Both the position numbers and the translations under genes were made by a program. 64,000 nt of DNA from Desmodesmus armatus (Eukaryota > Chlorophyta > Chlorophyceae > Sphaeropleales > Scenedesmaceae). The stretch spans positions 274,001 to 338,000 of the forward strand of contig VIIQ02000029.1 in NCBI GenBank assembly GCA_007449985.2, in the 5' to 3' direction. Every line of letters begins with the position of its first letter. The stretch's first letter is position 1. Below, piece after piece: positions 43,566-55,804 of this stretch. The notes beneath the pieces are model-generated. The model made no database searches. It was not told the origin of the DNA and was given only the letters and a program-made list of their open reading frames with translations.

Positions 43566-45038
43566 GCCTAACCTTGTGTGTTGCAGGTGGTTCGCTGCTC
43601 TTGAGAAGGAGGTGGCAGGTTGAGAGTGATATGGCAGCATGTATGGGTTGGAAAATTGGTAGGCGTGTCCCGGTCACTCTTGGTGCATTCACTGTCAAGT
43701 TGGGTACAGAGCTTCAATTACGGCCCTTGAACTCTTTGCGCAAGTCGTATCAGGTGGATTTTGTGGATGAGTTTGCTCCTTTGTTGGATAGGGGCAACCC
43801 TGATGCAATGAGCGTGCATCTTGGTGCTGTGAATGCTGCTCAACGCCAGCTTTGGCGTGTGCGGTGGGATAATAGCTTTAAGGAGGTGTATTGGCGCCTG
43901 GTTTTGAATGGCTTGGCCTGTGGTGAGCGGTTACACCAGGAGGCGGGAGAGTGTGTGTGTGGCCCTAGGCCTACTGGCCTACCCGCAGGTCGTCGTCATC
44001 ATTATTGGGACTGCCCTGTGGCTCAGTCGGTTGTCGAGGCATTGACGCAGCAGTTGTTGGGTGGGTGGTGTTGTGGTGCTTTGAGGCCGTGGCATGTGTT
44101 GCTTATGGAGCGGCCTAGAGGTGTATCTACTGCTTGCACCCTGCACAAGGGTGTGTGGCAGGTTGTTTGCCTTGCTGCTATCAATGCCATGGACTTGGGC
44201 CGTAGAGCAGCGTGCCAGATTGGTGTGCAGCAGAAAAAGCAGCGTGTAGCTACAGCCGCAGCCCTCAGGGCTGCTGTGGTACAGGTCCCACATGGCCAAC
44301 TGCGCATCACTGACATTTTTCAGCCTGCACCTCTTACTCCTACTCAGCAACAGCATCAGCAACAGATACGGCAGCGTCAACAGTTGCTTTTGCAGCAGCA
44401 ACAACAGCAGCAGCAAGAGGCTGCTGCTGCTCAGTTGGCTGAGGTTCAGCAGCAAGCAGTGTCCTACTTTTGGGAGCTTTTGGAGGATTTTGTGGCCCTA
44501 GAGGCAGCCCCCAAGTCCTGGTTCCCTCAGGTCTCCCCTAGCCACCCATTTCTGTGTGTGTCTGGGGATTCGACCTTGAGTGTTCACCGTGTTGTTGTTG
44601 TGTCAGCAGTTGACTGATTCTCTGTTGACATTTGCCCCTGTTTCCTTGTTCATCTGATGCATACACCGACATGCTTGGCTAATGAAGTTGAGGAGGCAGT
44701 GTGAATGTGTACTTGTCTTGCTTGCATTTTGCACAGCCTTGCTGCACTCTTACTTGTACATGCTCACACTGGACAGCAAGAGCCTGTCACTGAGTCATGC
44801 TTGCCATGTTCATGTGCGCTTCACAAGGCCGCATCTTTCCATGCTCGATGCCTTGCACATGCTTGCATGTCAGTTAACTCTGTGTGTATCGCAGGTACTT
44901 GCTGAAAAAGGCAGGTCATAGGTGGCGCCTTGTTACTTTTGGGGGGATAATGGATTGGTGTCCCCGGTTGCCACTGGTCGGCAGCTTATGGTCTGGATTG
45001 ACAGGCCCCAATGTAACACAAATCATCATCAGGTGGCG
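43566..45038 (+). mobile_element. non-LTR retrotransposon copy 1 (C-terminal ORF2 part and 3' UTR)
   Basis: The open frame 43631-44617 encodes the end of a LINE-type ORF2: QLWRVRWDNSFKEVYWRL, then a zinc-binding block C-V-C-G ... RRHHYWDCPVAQ like the zf-RVT domain that follows reverse transcriptase, then HKGVWQVVCLAAINAMD, then a Gln-rich coil and FWELLEDFVAL. No reverse transcriptase domain is present, so the copy is 5'-truncated. The 3' UTR (44618-45035) ends CCCCAATGTAACACAAATC plus ATC repeats. The clade cannot be fixed without the RT domain. Confidence 0.8.
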
Positions 45039-45335
45039 CCTTAAGTTGCATTGGAGGGACATGGTTTGGGTCCCTGAGCTTACATGGTGTGGGCTGGGTC
45101 TTTCGGGGATCTCAATGTAACGAACAATGAGTGAGTGAGTGCAGTTGCATTGGAGGGACATGGTTTGGGTCCCTGAGCTTACATGGTGTGGGCTGGGTCT
45201 TTCGGGGATCTCAATGTAACGAACAATGAATGAATGAATGAATGCGGTCATGGTTTGGGTCCCTGAGCTTACATGGTGTGAGCTGGGTCTTTCGGGGATC
45301 TCAATGTAACGAACAATGAATGATGACAATGATGC
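45039..45335 (+). repeat. stack of three LINE 3' tails
   Basis: Three successive copies of GGTTTGGGTCCCTGAGC through TGTAACGAACAATGA, each followed by its own short TGAG/TGAA array, are joined head to tail. The last runs directly into the next LINE fragment. Confidence 0.85.
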
Positions 45336-45785
45336 GGTCCCTGACCACCCTTTTTTGCGGGTGAACAGTGATCTGTTGGGAGTTCACTGTGCTTCTCCAG
45401 CCTTGCCTGATGGTTGACTGCCTTGCATGTCTCCTGTTGTGCTTGGTGTTTCTGGTTGCTTTACCCTGTTGGCCGACGGGGCGGGGGCAGTGATGCATGT
45501 GCCAGCTTGGGTTGGGTCAGCTAGTCATGCTTGCATTGCCATGTCAGCTCTTGAACTGCCTGCTTGTCTGCGTCAGCATGTGCATGTGCGATCTTGGCCG
45601 CGCATCCGTTCGCTTTATGCCTTGTGCGTGTTTCATGCTAACACAGCTTGTGTGCCACAGGTGGTTGGGCTGTCTTGAGTAGGATTGGTGGCGCCTTGAG
45701 TTACAAGGGCGGGACATGGATTGGGTCCCGGGGCTTGCATCGGGTTGGCTGGGTCCTTGAGGCCTCTTTGTAACGAACACTGACT
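45336..45785 (+). mobile_element. LINE 3' end fragment with (TGAC)n tail
   Basis: It starts inside the ORF2 terminus (DHPFLRVNSDLLGVHC), has the same 3' UTR as the copy that follows, and ends TTTGTAACGAACACTGACTG. About 350 bp is virtually identical to 46505-46858, so the two are recent relatives. Confidence 0.85.
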
Positions 45786-46870
45786 GACTGCGGCGGTCGG
45801 TTGCTGCAGCGCAGCGCCAACTCTGGAAGCTGCGGTGGGACAACCATTATAAGGAAGTTTTTTGGCGGTTGGCTCTCAATGGCCTGGCAACAGCAGAGCG
45901 CATGCATATGCTTGATCGCGAGTGTGTGTGTGGCCCAGTGAGCGGTGGTCAGCCCGGCAGGCGCCACCACTACTGGGAGTGTTCTGTTGCCCAAGCTGTT
46001 GTGGCCCAGCTACAACAGCACATATCAGGTTGGTTCCCCGGGCCCCTTGAGCCCCATCATGTCTTGTGTATGTTGTGTCCCGGGGCCAATGGGATCCCGG
46101 GTGCACGCCCCCTGCACAAGGGTGTGTGGCGTGTGGTGTGCCTTGCGGCCATCAATGCTATGGACATGGGTCGGAAGGCAGCCAACTTTGCGGGTTTGCA
46201 GCAGCATCGAGCAGCGGTAGACGCAGCGCAGCAGCAGCTTCCAGCAGTCCCCGATGATCAGCAGCTCATCACTGACCTCTTGCAGCCTGCAGCCCTCTCT
46301 GACTTGCAGCAGCAGCATCAGGAGCAGGTCCAGCAGCGCCGGCAGGCGCTCACGCAGCTTGAGCAGCAGCAGCGGCAGCAGCAAGCCGCTGCTAAACTGG
46401 AGGAAGTGAAGCGGCAGGCAGTAGCCCGCTTTTGGGAGTTGTTGCAGGATTTTGTTGTGTTGCGTGTGGCTCCAGCGTCTTGGTTCCCCCAGCTGGCCCC
46501 TGACCACCCTTTTTTGCGGGTGAACAGTGATCTGTTGGGAGTTCACTGTGCTTCTCCAGCCTTGCCTGATGGTTGACTGCCTTGCATGTCTCCTGTTGTG
46601 CTTGGTGTTTCTGGTTGCTTTACCCTGTTGGCCGACGGGGCGGGGGCAGTGATGCATGTGCCAGCTTGGGTTGGGTCAGCTAGTCATGCTTGCATTGCCA
46701 TGTCAGCTCTTGAACTGCCTGCTTGTCTGCGTCAGCATGTGCATGTGCGATCTTGGCCGCGCATCCGTTCGCTTTATGCCTTGTGCGTGTTTCATGCTAA
46801 CACAGCTTGTGTGCCACAGGTGGTTGGGCTGTCTTGAGTAGGATTGGTGGCGCCTTGAGGTTACAGGGGG
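45786..46870 (+). mobile_element. non-LTR retrotransposon copy 2 (C-terminal ORF2 part)
   Basis: The open frame 45787-46576 is a paralogue of the frame in copy 1: QRQLWKLRWDNHYKEVFWRL, C-V-C-G ... RRHHYWECSVAQ, HKGVWRVVCLAAINAMDMG, a Gln-rich coil and FWELLQDFVVLRVAP. The 3' UTR stops near 46860 (GGCGCCTTGAGGTTACAG) without the TGAC tail seen in its near-identical neighbour. Confidence 0.8.
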
Positions 46871-48201
46871 TGCGAGTACCGAGGAGTACAGCTGGGGATG
46901 GCTGGGAGGAGTACAGCTAGAGTACTGCTGCCAGACCAAAGGCTGCAGCAGCTTGTGGCCAGTCTGCATTGTGTATGTGCTTGTAGTAGTGCCTCCAGTC
47001 GTCACATGCACAGTTACACTTGTATGCCGGTGTTCCTACTCAGCACTCATAAAGCCGATGCGTGGCTCACGCGGCACGCCTGCACCGGCACATGGCTGCA
47101 GGAAATGCACAGGTACACCAGCTTGACCCACCCACCAACACCCCAAGCCAAACCAAGCAAAGGCTTGCATGTGCCATAAAGCCTAGCTGAAGAAACAACC
47201 TGGGCGCATTACCATCCAACCGCAAGGCAGTCGCCCGCGGCTGCCGGCGCAGGCAGCCGACAAGCCAAAGGCATGCACATCCTAGCTCTGCTCAACCAGG
47301 TACTGTCAGTCCTAGTGGCATACAGTTTTGCCCAGGCTGACATGCAAGCAGCAATATGACTCTTTCAATCACAAGGTCAAGCCGCGTATGACAGCAGGCA
47401 GTAAACACCGCCGCAACCAGTGCCACATTCACTGTCTTCATCAGTCAGCTGTGCCCTTTGCCCAACCGCAGTGTGCTGGTGCTCCGTACAAATGGCATGC
47501 CAGCTGACCCAGCAGTTGACTGCTGTGTCTTGATCCTGCACACAAAGCAACCCGACTACTTGACACATGTACGGTGCCGCAACACAACGCAACACAACGC
47601 AACCGTTATGTCATGTCAAACACATAACAAGTCGCCATGCGCAGTGCCTCTCTCATAATCAACTGCGTACTGCACCCAACTGCAGTGTGATAGATGTCAG
47701 TATGCACATTGTTGACCCACCAGCCGGCTGCGTAGCTAGTAGGCCGTGTCCTGATCCCACACACAGGAGGCACGCAATACCCTTGGACTCATGTACTGTG
47801 CCGCAACACAACGGACCCAATCTGTCAACACTCATACATGATACACACCATCTGCAACTGCAGTTCAAGAAGCCCTAACAGATCCCCCAGCCAGCGCTCT
47901 GCGCTACAAACTTTGATGCCACTGCCCAGAACTTGCTGCTGTACAGACACTGACACACGTAGCACAGACCAAAGCAGCAAACGTTGAGCCAGTGCCAAAG
48001 ACCATGGCAACACAGCCTGCATATCAAGCTGCATGAACCAATCTGTCATTGGGTCCAGCATGTACAACCACCCTCCCTCTTACCTCAACCACAACTGAGT
48101 GAGGCTCACTGACACGTGGCAACAACAACTGCATATGCACATATGTGACAATACACACCCACAAACGGCAGCATTGACCCTACAGCCTGCTGCACGCCCA
48201 C
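46871..48201. other. intergenic, no gene recognised
   Basis: About 1.3 kb with no supported coding region. A short repeated phrase (GTGCCGCAACACAACG) occurs near 47573 and 47798. Confidence 0.4.
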
Positions 48202-49055
48202 TCAAGATTCATCCTCAGCTTGCTGTGCACCTCCACTGCTTGCTGCTGCGTTCGGTGCATGCCTTGCGGCCGCTTCCACTGCAAACAAGCAAGCAAACGC
48301 AGACAAGAAGGGGTCATGTCAGCAGCTGCTGACCCGATCACAACTTGCTTATCAGGCAATATCCTGCAGAGTCGGCTGCTGACACAGGAAAATGAGCGAT
48401 CAGAAATGAGCGCACAACACACTTGGTTGCAGTTGCATTCAGGCAAAGGCAGGCCGCATGCCACATTCAGCTACATTCACACAATGAGGCAAAGGCAGTC
48501 CGCAACTGCTGCAACAAAAAGGGCTTCAATAGGCCGCCGTACCTTCCAAGTGCCTGATGTAACGGGGTAGGTCAAAGCCTAGAGCCATCCTCTCTTGGTC
48601 AGCCCTCTCTGCTGCCAGCAGGCCTGACAGCACCCTGGACCCCTCAGTCTGCAGCTGCAGTACACGCTTCAGGACCAGGTTCAGCTGCCGCCAGCGCGCA
48701 CGCCCATGCTGCTGCTGCTTCCGCCAGGTGATCTGCCCTACACTCTCCATCTCCTGTACAGACCTGCCCCCATCATAAGGCCCCACGTACCACTCCCACA
48801 GCTGCTGCACCTGCTTGTCGTTGAACTTCTTGAAGGAACCGGGCGTTGGCATGGCTCGGCCCACCTGCTGGTCGCTACTGCGAGCGGCATCATCGCTGCT
48901 GCTGTCAGGGCCTTGGCTTTCAGGGTTGGGCCTAAGCACAGCTGTGGTGGCAGCCTGTGCAGCTGCTTGTGCTGCTGCAGCAGCAACTGTGGCATGGTCA
49001 CCACCGGTGGCCAACACTGCCCGCGCTGCAGCAGCTGCTGCCAGTTCCGCAATAG

Positions 49056-49092
<37 letters not shown>

Positions 49093-51398
49093 AAACTGTT
49101 GTTCCTGCTGGCTACGAGAGACTGCTGCTGCAGCTGCTGCGCCTCGCATATTCAGCTCCCTGGCTGGGTGCACCTTGCCCAAGAGCCCCTTGTAGGGTGC
49201 TTGGTAGGCTGCAGAGCCAGAACTGCCATGCCGTGCTGCTGCAGCAGGCCATGCCTGTACTGGTTGCTCAGGGTGCTGCGTGTTTCTGAAGTGCTGCCGA
49301 GGCTGCTGCTTGCTGCCTAGAACCTGTTGGAAGGGACCTGTGTATGCCGCTGCTGCAGCTGCTGACACCGGAGGCTGGGGACGGCCTGTGAATCTTTCCA
49401 TGGGTGAGTAGTTGCCTGCATCACTGTCATCAGCCTGTGCATCATACTCAACCCCCGGCTCGGAGTCGTCAAGCTGCTGCTGCTGCAGCGGTGGCGGCTG
49501 CTGTTGCCGCTGCTGCCGCCTGGCGGACCTCCTTGGTCCCTGTTGGGTGTTAGGCCTCGCAGCAGCACCGCCATCAGCTGGTGCAGGTGACTGCTGTAGG
49601 GGCCTGTCACCAGCAGCAGGTGTGGCAGTAACACCAGTACCCTCGGCTGCTGCAGCTCCTGCTGCTGGCTGCGGCTGTGGTGCTGCTGTGCCATCCCGAA
49701 GCTGTTGCTGCAGGGCCATCACCTGTGCTTGCAGGTTTGCAATCTGCTGCTGCACTTCAGCTGGCAGCTCCTGCCCAAGGCTTCCTGCAGCAGCCTGGTT
49801 GCAAGCTGCATTGGGTGCGGCAGCAGCAGCAGCACCATCACCACCACCGCCAGCAGCAGCTGCGGGAGCCATGGCAGCTGCTGCCTGCCGCATTGCCTCG
49901 GCACCGGTCTGCTCTGCTGCTGGTCCTGCTGTGTCCTGCAGCCCCTCAGCATCTGCTGGCTCAGCATAGCGATCGCTGTCGCTCGCGCCTGTGTTGGTTG
50001 CCGCTGCCTTTGCCAGGATGTCCTGGAAGGCCTGCTCCTGCTCGTACTGCTCATCGTCTAAGCTGCGAGGGGCACGCCGCTGCTGCATCAGCACCCGCTG
50101 GTCCTGGAGCTGCTGCTGCGTCTCGTTGTGCTGCTCCTGCAGCATGGAGGCTACCCTGTCCAGCTTGGCGTGCAGCTGCAGCACCTCCTCACGTGTGCTC
50201 AGGGGGCGCAGCCACTCGTACCCACCAGCATCCAGTGTTGTGCCGTACTCTCGCAGCGTGTCCCTGTAAGCAACAGCAGCACCGGCATGTGTGTGATTGC
50301 ATCCTGACATGCATCAAGGCTAGCCCACTAGACAGGGGTTGGGATGTCTGTTGCTGCCGCAAGATATAGGCTCCTGACATACTAGCGCAGCCGTGGTTGA
50401 CTGCATGCTTTATGTTCCAGGGGTCATGCAAAGCTGACCTGCTGCTGAAGCTGCTGTGTACAAAAACTAGCTGGCATATTGCATGTCATAGTGCTCTGCT
50501 GCTGACATAGCTGTGCAACTCTGCTGGTCCACACACGTTGTTGTTATTTAAGCACTGTTTGAAGTGCGCAGTTGTGAGATATTTACAGCAGCAGGCCTAC
50601 CTGAACACCTTGTGCTTCATCAGGTACTTGTGCACAGGGTTGGCCTCGGCTGCAGCCCTGACGTCTGCGTCATCACTGCTGAGCAGGGCGCAGGCATCCT
50701 GCACCGCCGTTACAGCCAGGTACTGGAACACTGCTGGCATGCCCTGAGCAGACTCAGGGCACCTGCCCTGCTCCTGAAGCTCTGCAACCTGCAAGCAACA
50801 CAGCATTGGCACGGTGCACTGCTGACAATGAGTCTGCTGCCCTGGATCAACAAGGGCATTTGCAACATGAGCAGTCTGATGTGCCATGCATGCCCAACAC
50901 TTTTGCGCCCAGCGCAATTGGCAGAGGCATACTCTTGGGGTTGAGCCAGTAGGCATGAGCAGCAGCAGGCATGATCACGCACCTTGTCAATCAGATCCTG
51001 CAAGAAGGGGAACACAATGTGCACCAGCTCCTTGCACACGTCCAGGCAGAAGCGCTCATCGAAGTAGCCCTCCAGCCTGTCCTTGTCAAAGCCTGCTGCT
51101 GACAGCAGCCCCTCAGGCTTGAAGAAGCGCAGGTAGCTCTGGTTGAGGGCGGTGCGCAGCCATCTGCCTAGCCGTGCGATCAGCTGCAGCAGCAAGTGAC
51201 AGGAACACCTGTGCTTAGGGGGCTGATAAAGTGTTTTGGTAATGACTGTGGTAGCACATTGATGTTGTTAGTGAGTGACAAGGGTCAAGCTGTATGTCCA
51301 TTGCAGCCCTGCGCAGGCGGTGAGGGGGAGGGCTGCGAAGGGGGAGGGTTGCAAAGGCGGTGAGGGGGAGGTCTTGGGGGACTGCTGACACCAGGGCC

Positions 51399-51431
<33 letters not shown>

Positions 51432-54143
51432 CCACAAGGACGTTGATCAGCAACATGGGTGCCACCCCCCCCCCTGGAAAACACCCCCCTCTTACCCCCC
51501 CCCTCCCACACACACACGCACCGTCCCACCCCCCTTATCGGCTTATAGCTCTCCAAAAACACCAAGTCAGCTGCCGATGCCCCCCCCCCTCTTCCTCCTC
51601 CCCGTACAATGCACATATATACTGCGTGTACAAGGGTATGAACCGCACAGCAGACACACTCACATCATCAGCCACCCCCTGCTCATCCAGGTCACGGGCC
51701 TTGTGACTGCGCCAGGCATGGGTAACCTTGCGCACGCTGACACCAGCCTCTGCCATGTAGACACGCTGGCTGTCATACTGCTGTGTGTAGCTGACGCTGT
51801 GCTGGTCGTCGTAGCCCATCCACACCGGTGAGCGGTGCCGCCACAGCTCAGTGTCCTCAGGAGAGGGGAAGGGCTTGCGCTCCAAGGTGTACTCCACCAT
51901 GAAGTTGCGCGCAAGAGCCCCATGGCAGCACTGCAGGGGGTCCTTGGCACGGATGGAGCCGGCATATGCCACCTTGCCACCGACCTGGCGTTTGCCACCC
52001 CTCAACACTGCCGTCAGCAGGAAGGCTGGGCAAGGCCCTACAGAGCATGCACACAGCGTAGCAGCAAGCTCCTTGTTTAGCAGCAGCCGCAATCTCAAAC
52101 CACTTCCCAAGCCACTGCATAAGCTGCAATCTCAACCCACTTGCCAAGCCACTGTATAAGAGGCAGCTACCTTGGTTGCAGAAGCAGCATTCACCATTGT
52201 CTGCTATCAAGCCAGTTCATGCTGGTGTGTGCACAACATAGGCAGTGCAGAAACATACCTATGACACGGATGAGCTCTGGCTTGAGCAGGTCAGCCAGGT
52301 GCACCAGCCGAGCATCATCTCCACGCCCGATCGTCATGTTCATCCACGTGGCCATGGACATGTCACGATGTGCTGAGACCCTCTCGCTGCCCAGCATGGT
52401 GTACAGCATGCGGATGACCTGGTCTGTATTCATGGTGTCATCGATGGTGCCCTCCTGCAGGGAGACAACAGGAATGTAGATCAGCATAACATGACGCAGG
52501 TGTTGAGCAGTGCCCCACAGCGCTCAGCAGCGCACCATCAGGCTACAGCGCACCATCAGGCTGCTGGCTGCTGCTGGTGCTGCTGTTGCTGTCAGCACTG
52601 CTGTTGGCGGCTGCTGCTGGTGGTGCTGGCTGCTGCTCTGGCTTTCATGTCAGGCTGCTTCATCAAATGGGCCTGCAGGCCTATGTGGCATTTTGTGCTA
52701 TGTGCTATGTGCAAGCCTATGTGGGTCAGTACCTACCTGTGGGTCACGGTCTAGCCGCTCGCCCTTCACTGGCTCTGACGCTGCACATGCAGCATCGTAG
52801 GCTGTCTTGTACTCCAGAATGTCCAGCAGGTCTGGGTATGGCATCGCAACCTTTGGTGGGCCCATGTGTTCTGCCTCATACCGCATCTTCAGGTCTGCAT
52901 GCACCTGCTTGGCGGTCGACTTGCCCTGCAGCAGCAATGGAAACAGGATAACCAGGTTGAGCCGTAGGATTGAAGCTACTAGTATGCAGTCCACGCAGAC
53001 GCATCAGCAGCAACTGCTCTACATGGCATACCCTATTGCAGTGCAGCAGAGTGCAGCTGTTTGCAGCAGCATCTGAATGAAGCAGCAGCTGTATGGAGCA
53101 GATATCTGTGAAGCAGCAGGGAGGCAATACACTCACCATGACATCTGCCTTCTTGCTGTACTCGTAACCAGGGCAGTTCTTGGACACCCACCACATGTAC
53201 TGGGTGACCTTGGCATCCAAGTCAGCAGTGGTGAGCCTGGGGTCCAGGGGCAGCTCACGCTCACTGCCATCCTCCTCATGTTCGCAGAACCACTGCATAC
53301 AGAGTGCAGGCGGCCTCCCTGAACTCACATCTGTGCGTCGCAACGATACTGTTAGCAGCACAAGGCATGCTGGAGGCTGCTACAGTACTGTCAGGGACTG
53401 CATGGCCTTGCTGTGATGGCCAATGGACTGAAAAAGGCCACGGGTCATGGTGAGAGCATGCCTGTCGTGACGCTGAGCCTGAAGCACACCCCACCTTGTA
53501 TCTTTTCTCCTGGGTCTTGTACTTGGCCTGAGTCCATGGGCGTTTTGCATTCTCCTTGACTGCTGCCAACTTCCCTCTCAGCTCATCATCAATGCTGTTT
53601 CACACAAGCATGAAGAGTCATAAAAAGCTCTTGAGCTACATAATCCACACATGGGACAGTGTGCACATGTGCAACCGCCACAACTGGACATGCACATGCA
53701 CATGCCCTGGGAGCTGTGCATGTTGCTCAAGGGCTCTTGTCATCGTTCAATGTTTACACACAATATCTGAAGTGCTTCAACTAGAGGTCTCAGGGTGCCA
53801 AAGGCTCAAGAGGAGGCCTTCTAGTACTGCTGTTGCTCAAAACAGCAACCACCTGCTGCAGCAAGCTAACAACGCACCTGGCCTGGCCATACTGGCCTCC
53901 ACGGGCTGCAACCGGGCTGCTCTTGCGTTTCTTTGCTGATTGTTTGACGCCTTGACGCTTCCCACGGCCCTTGGCAGTGCCAGCTGCTTGCTGTTGCTTG
54001 CCTTTCAAAACGCGTCTGCGCTTGGGGGGCGGTGCAGGGCTGGAGTCTATGTCATCATCAGAAACGTCGTTATCTGTCGCGTACTCGCTAGCAGAGGTCT
54101 CCTGCTGCCCTGCTGAGGTTGCCTTGCTTCGGCGTTTGGCCAT
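48202..54143 (-). CDS. Crypton-type tyrosine recombinase (Ndc10-like and GCR1_C-like domains)
   Basis: Ten exons in phase on the minus strand: 54143-53878, 53594-53495, 53292-53137, 52925-52737, 52454-52259, 52037-51664, 51183-50983, 50788-50601, 50263-48543, 48278-48202; 1155 residues. The basic N terminus (PPPKRRRVLKGK) is a likely nuclear localisation signal. The core resembles the Ndc10/CBF3-type recombinase fold of Crypton transposons. Candidate catalytic residues are R281 in TIGRGDD, H409 and R412 in THAWR, and Y444 in NQSYLR. A 500-residue Gln/Ala-rich linker follows, then KFNDKQVQQLWEWYVGPYDG ... ITWRK ... RWRQLNLVLKRV, which fits a GCR1_C DNA-binding domain. Cryptons move by tyrosine-recombinase strand exchange through circular DNA. 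If the GTACGG donor at 48542 is not used, the protein stops at 48526 instead. All catalytic residues and all frames look intact. It could be an active element or a host-adopted gene. Confidence 0.8.
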
Positions 54144-54483
54144 GCTTGCATGGTCGTCAAACACTGCTAACGTTGTAAGAACGGGTATGATTGCGATAGA
54201 GGAAGACCATCTTGCCGCGAGCGTCGACACATGTTGCCACTGCAGGGCCCCACTCAACCCGTCAGGGTGTGACGCTGCACGAGGTGGGCCAGAACCGCAT
54301 GCAATCGCGCAGAACGTTTCCTTATCGGTTAAGGTTTGTATCATGGCAGCGAGCGGGCGCCCCCATGCGCGTTCGCCGCTGGTAACCTGTTGTAACCCGC
54401 GGCTGGGGGGTTACAACGGCAGGAGTACGGGCCCTGCAGTACTCCGGGTACTCCTGCCCGGGCACACCGGTACTCCTACCGGC
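54144..54483. other. 5' flank of the Crypton-type gene
   Basis: No gene is seen. An inverted GAGTACCGG/CCGGTACTCC-like patch near 54420-54480 precedes the LINE tail. Confidence 0.35.
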
Positions 54484-54490
54484 AGGTAAC

Positions 54491-54600
54491 CTTGAGTTAC
54501 AAGGGCGGGACATGGATTGGGTCCCGGGGCTTGCATCGGGTTGGCTGGGTCCTTGAGGCCTCTTTGTAACGAACACTGACTGACTGACTGCGGCAAAATT
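54491..54600 (+). mobile_element. LINE 3' tail with (TGAC)n
   Basis: CTTGAGTTACAAGGGCGGGA through TTTGTAACGAACACTGACTG, the same family as 45700-45785. It is followed by GGCAAAATTTGGGGCGCGAA, which is also present in reverse upstream of the plus-strand tRNA (41737-41766). Confidence 0.85.
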
Positions 54601-54784
54601 TGGGGCGCGAATATCGGCCAAAGCAGGGCTCCCTTCCGTCCGCATACCCGTCGAAGTAAGGGTAAGTAAGCCCTGTTTCCGTCCCCTACGTAACTTTGAT
54701 GCCAGCATGCATCATCTGCTGTTGTCATGTGCTTAGTGCATAGCACAGTTGCCCGGTTGGTATCTTTTATATGTATTTTCTTTT

Positions 54785-55200
54785 TTGCTGGACCTGCAAG
54801 GCCCCCCCTCCCCTTGCCCCCTGCGACCACTCTCTCGTGTTGCTGCACTCCAATCCATCTTCAAACAGTTGCTGGTCCTGTAAGGCAGGGGGGCTAGCCG
54901 CCCCCCTTGCCCCCCGCTATTACTGCCTGTGTTGCTGCACAACATTCAGTCATGCACTTGCTGGACCTGTAAGGCAGGGGGCTGTCTGCCCCCCTGGACC
55001 CCCGCCGGCATTGACTGCCGGCATTGCCTCTCTTGCAGCACAACAGCAGTACTGGTGGCGGGGGTCCAGGGGGGCAGACAGCCCCCCTGCCTTACAGGTC
55101 TAGCAAGTGTATGTGTGTGGTGCTGCTGCCTCTCTTGCAGCACAACAGCAGTACTGGTGGCGGGGTTCCAGGGGGGCAGACAGCCCCCCTGCCTTGCAGC
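54785..55200. repeat. mixed-orientation repeat cluster with 48-bp inverted arms
   Basis: A unit containing TTGCTGGACCTGTAAGGCAG and a C- or G-rich GACAGCCCCCCTG block occurs about five times. The copies at 54959-55006 and 55057-55106 form a long inverted repeat; a further copy lies at 55122-55200. Confidence 0.8.
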
Positions 55201-55804
55201 GTCAAATTTTTGATTAAACCGAACGCAATGGATTGTGGGTGATTTCAAGAAAACATTGAAACTACCTTCGATCTGTCGACATACCCAGTAGATCCACCAT
55301 CACCGCGGCCTGCCCGCGGCCATGCTACAGTCTGCGCTAGACAACGAATTACGCCCCTGATACTTCTGTAATTCATCTTTGATGTGTATATGCAGTGCCT
55401 TGCTTGCATTCATGTGCAATTCGACATCCACAAGAGGCTACGGCCTTTGCCATCCGGCCTGCTCCGACCGTGCTGCAGGCCGATTCCTAGCTCAACTTAC
55501 AGTCATACAACCAACCTAGTGCGCAAAGACCAAAGCTGTCGCCTCATTTCAAAAGAAACGGCGTTACACATTTTATTACTCAAAAAGTCACACAGATTAT
55601 CACACACTTTATCACTCATTTTGTTACTCTTTTGCTCAGGCCACAGGCTCTCCGAAGGATTCTCCTTCTCCGAGGAAATGGGGCTCGCAACCACCCTGGC
55701 AGGTGCTACTGCTAGTTGGGTAATTTTACAGGGCCGCACACCAGGCAAATGAGCCTCATGGAGACTTCTTGTGCTCTTCGATGTCTCCAGCGGTCTGTCT
55801 GCAC
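55201..55804. other. no gene recognised
   Basis: A 600-bp stretch between repeat clusters. No coding region, RNA gene or repeat is supported. Confidence 0.35.
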
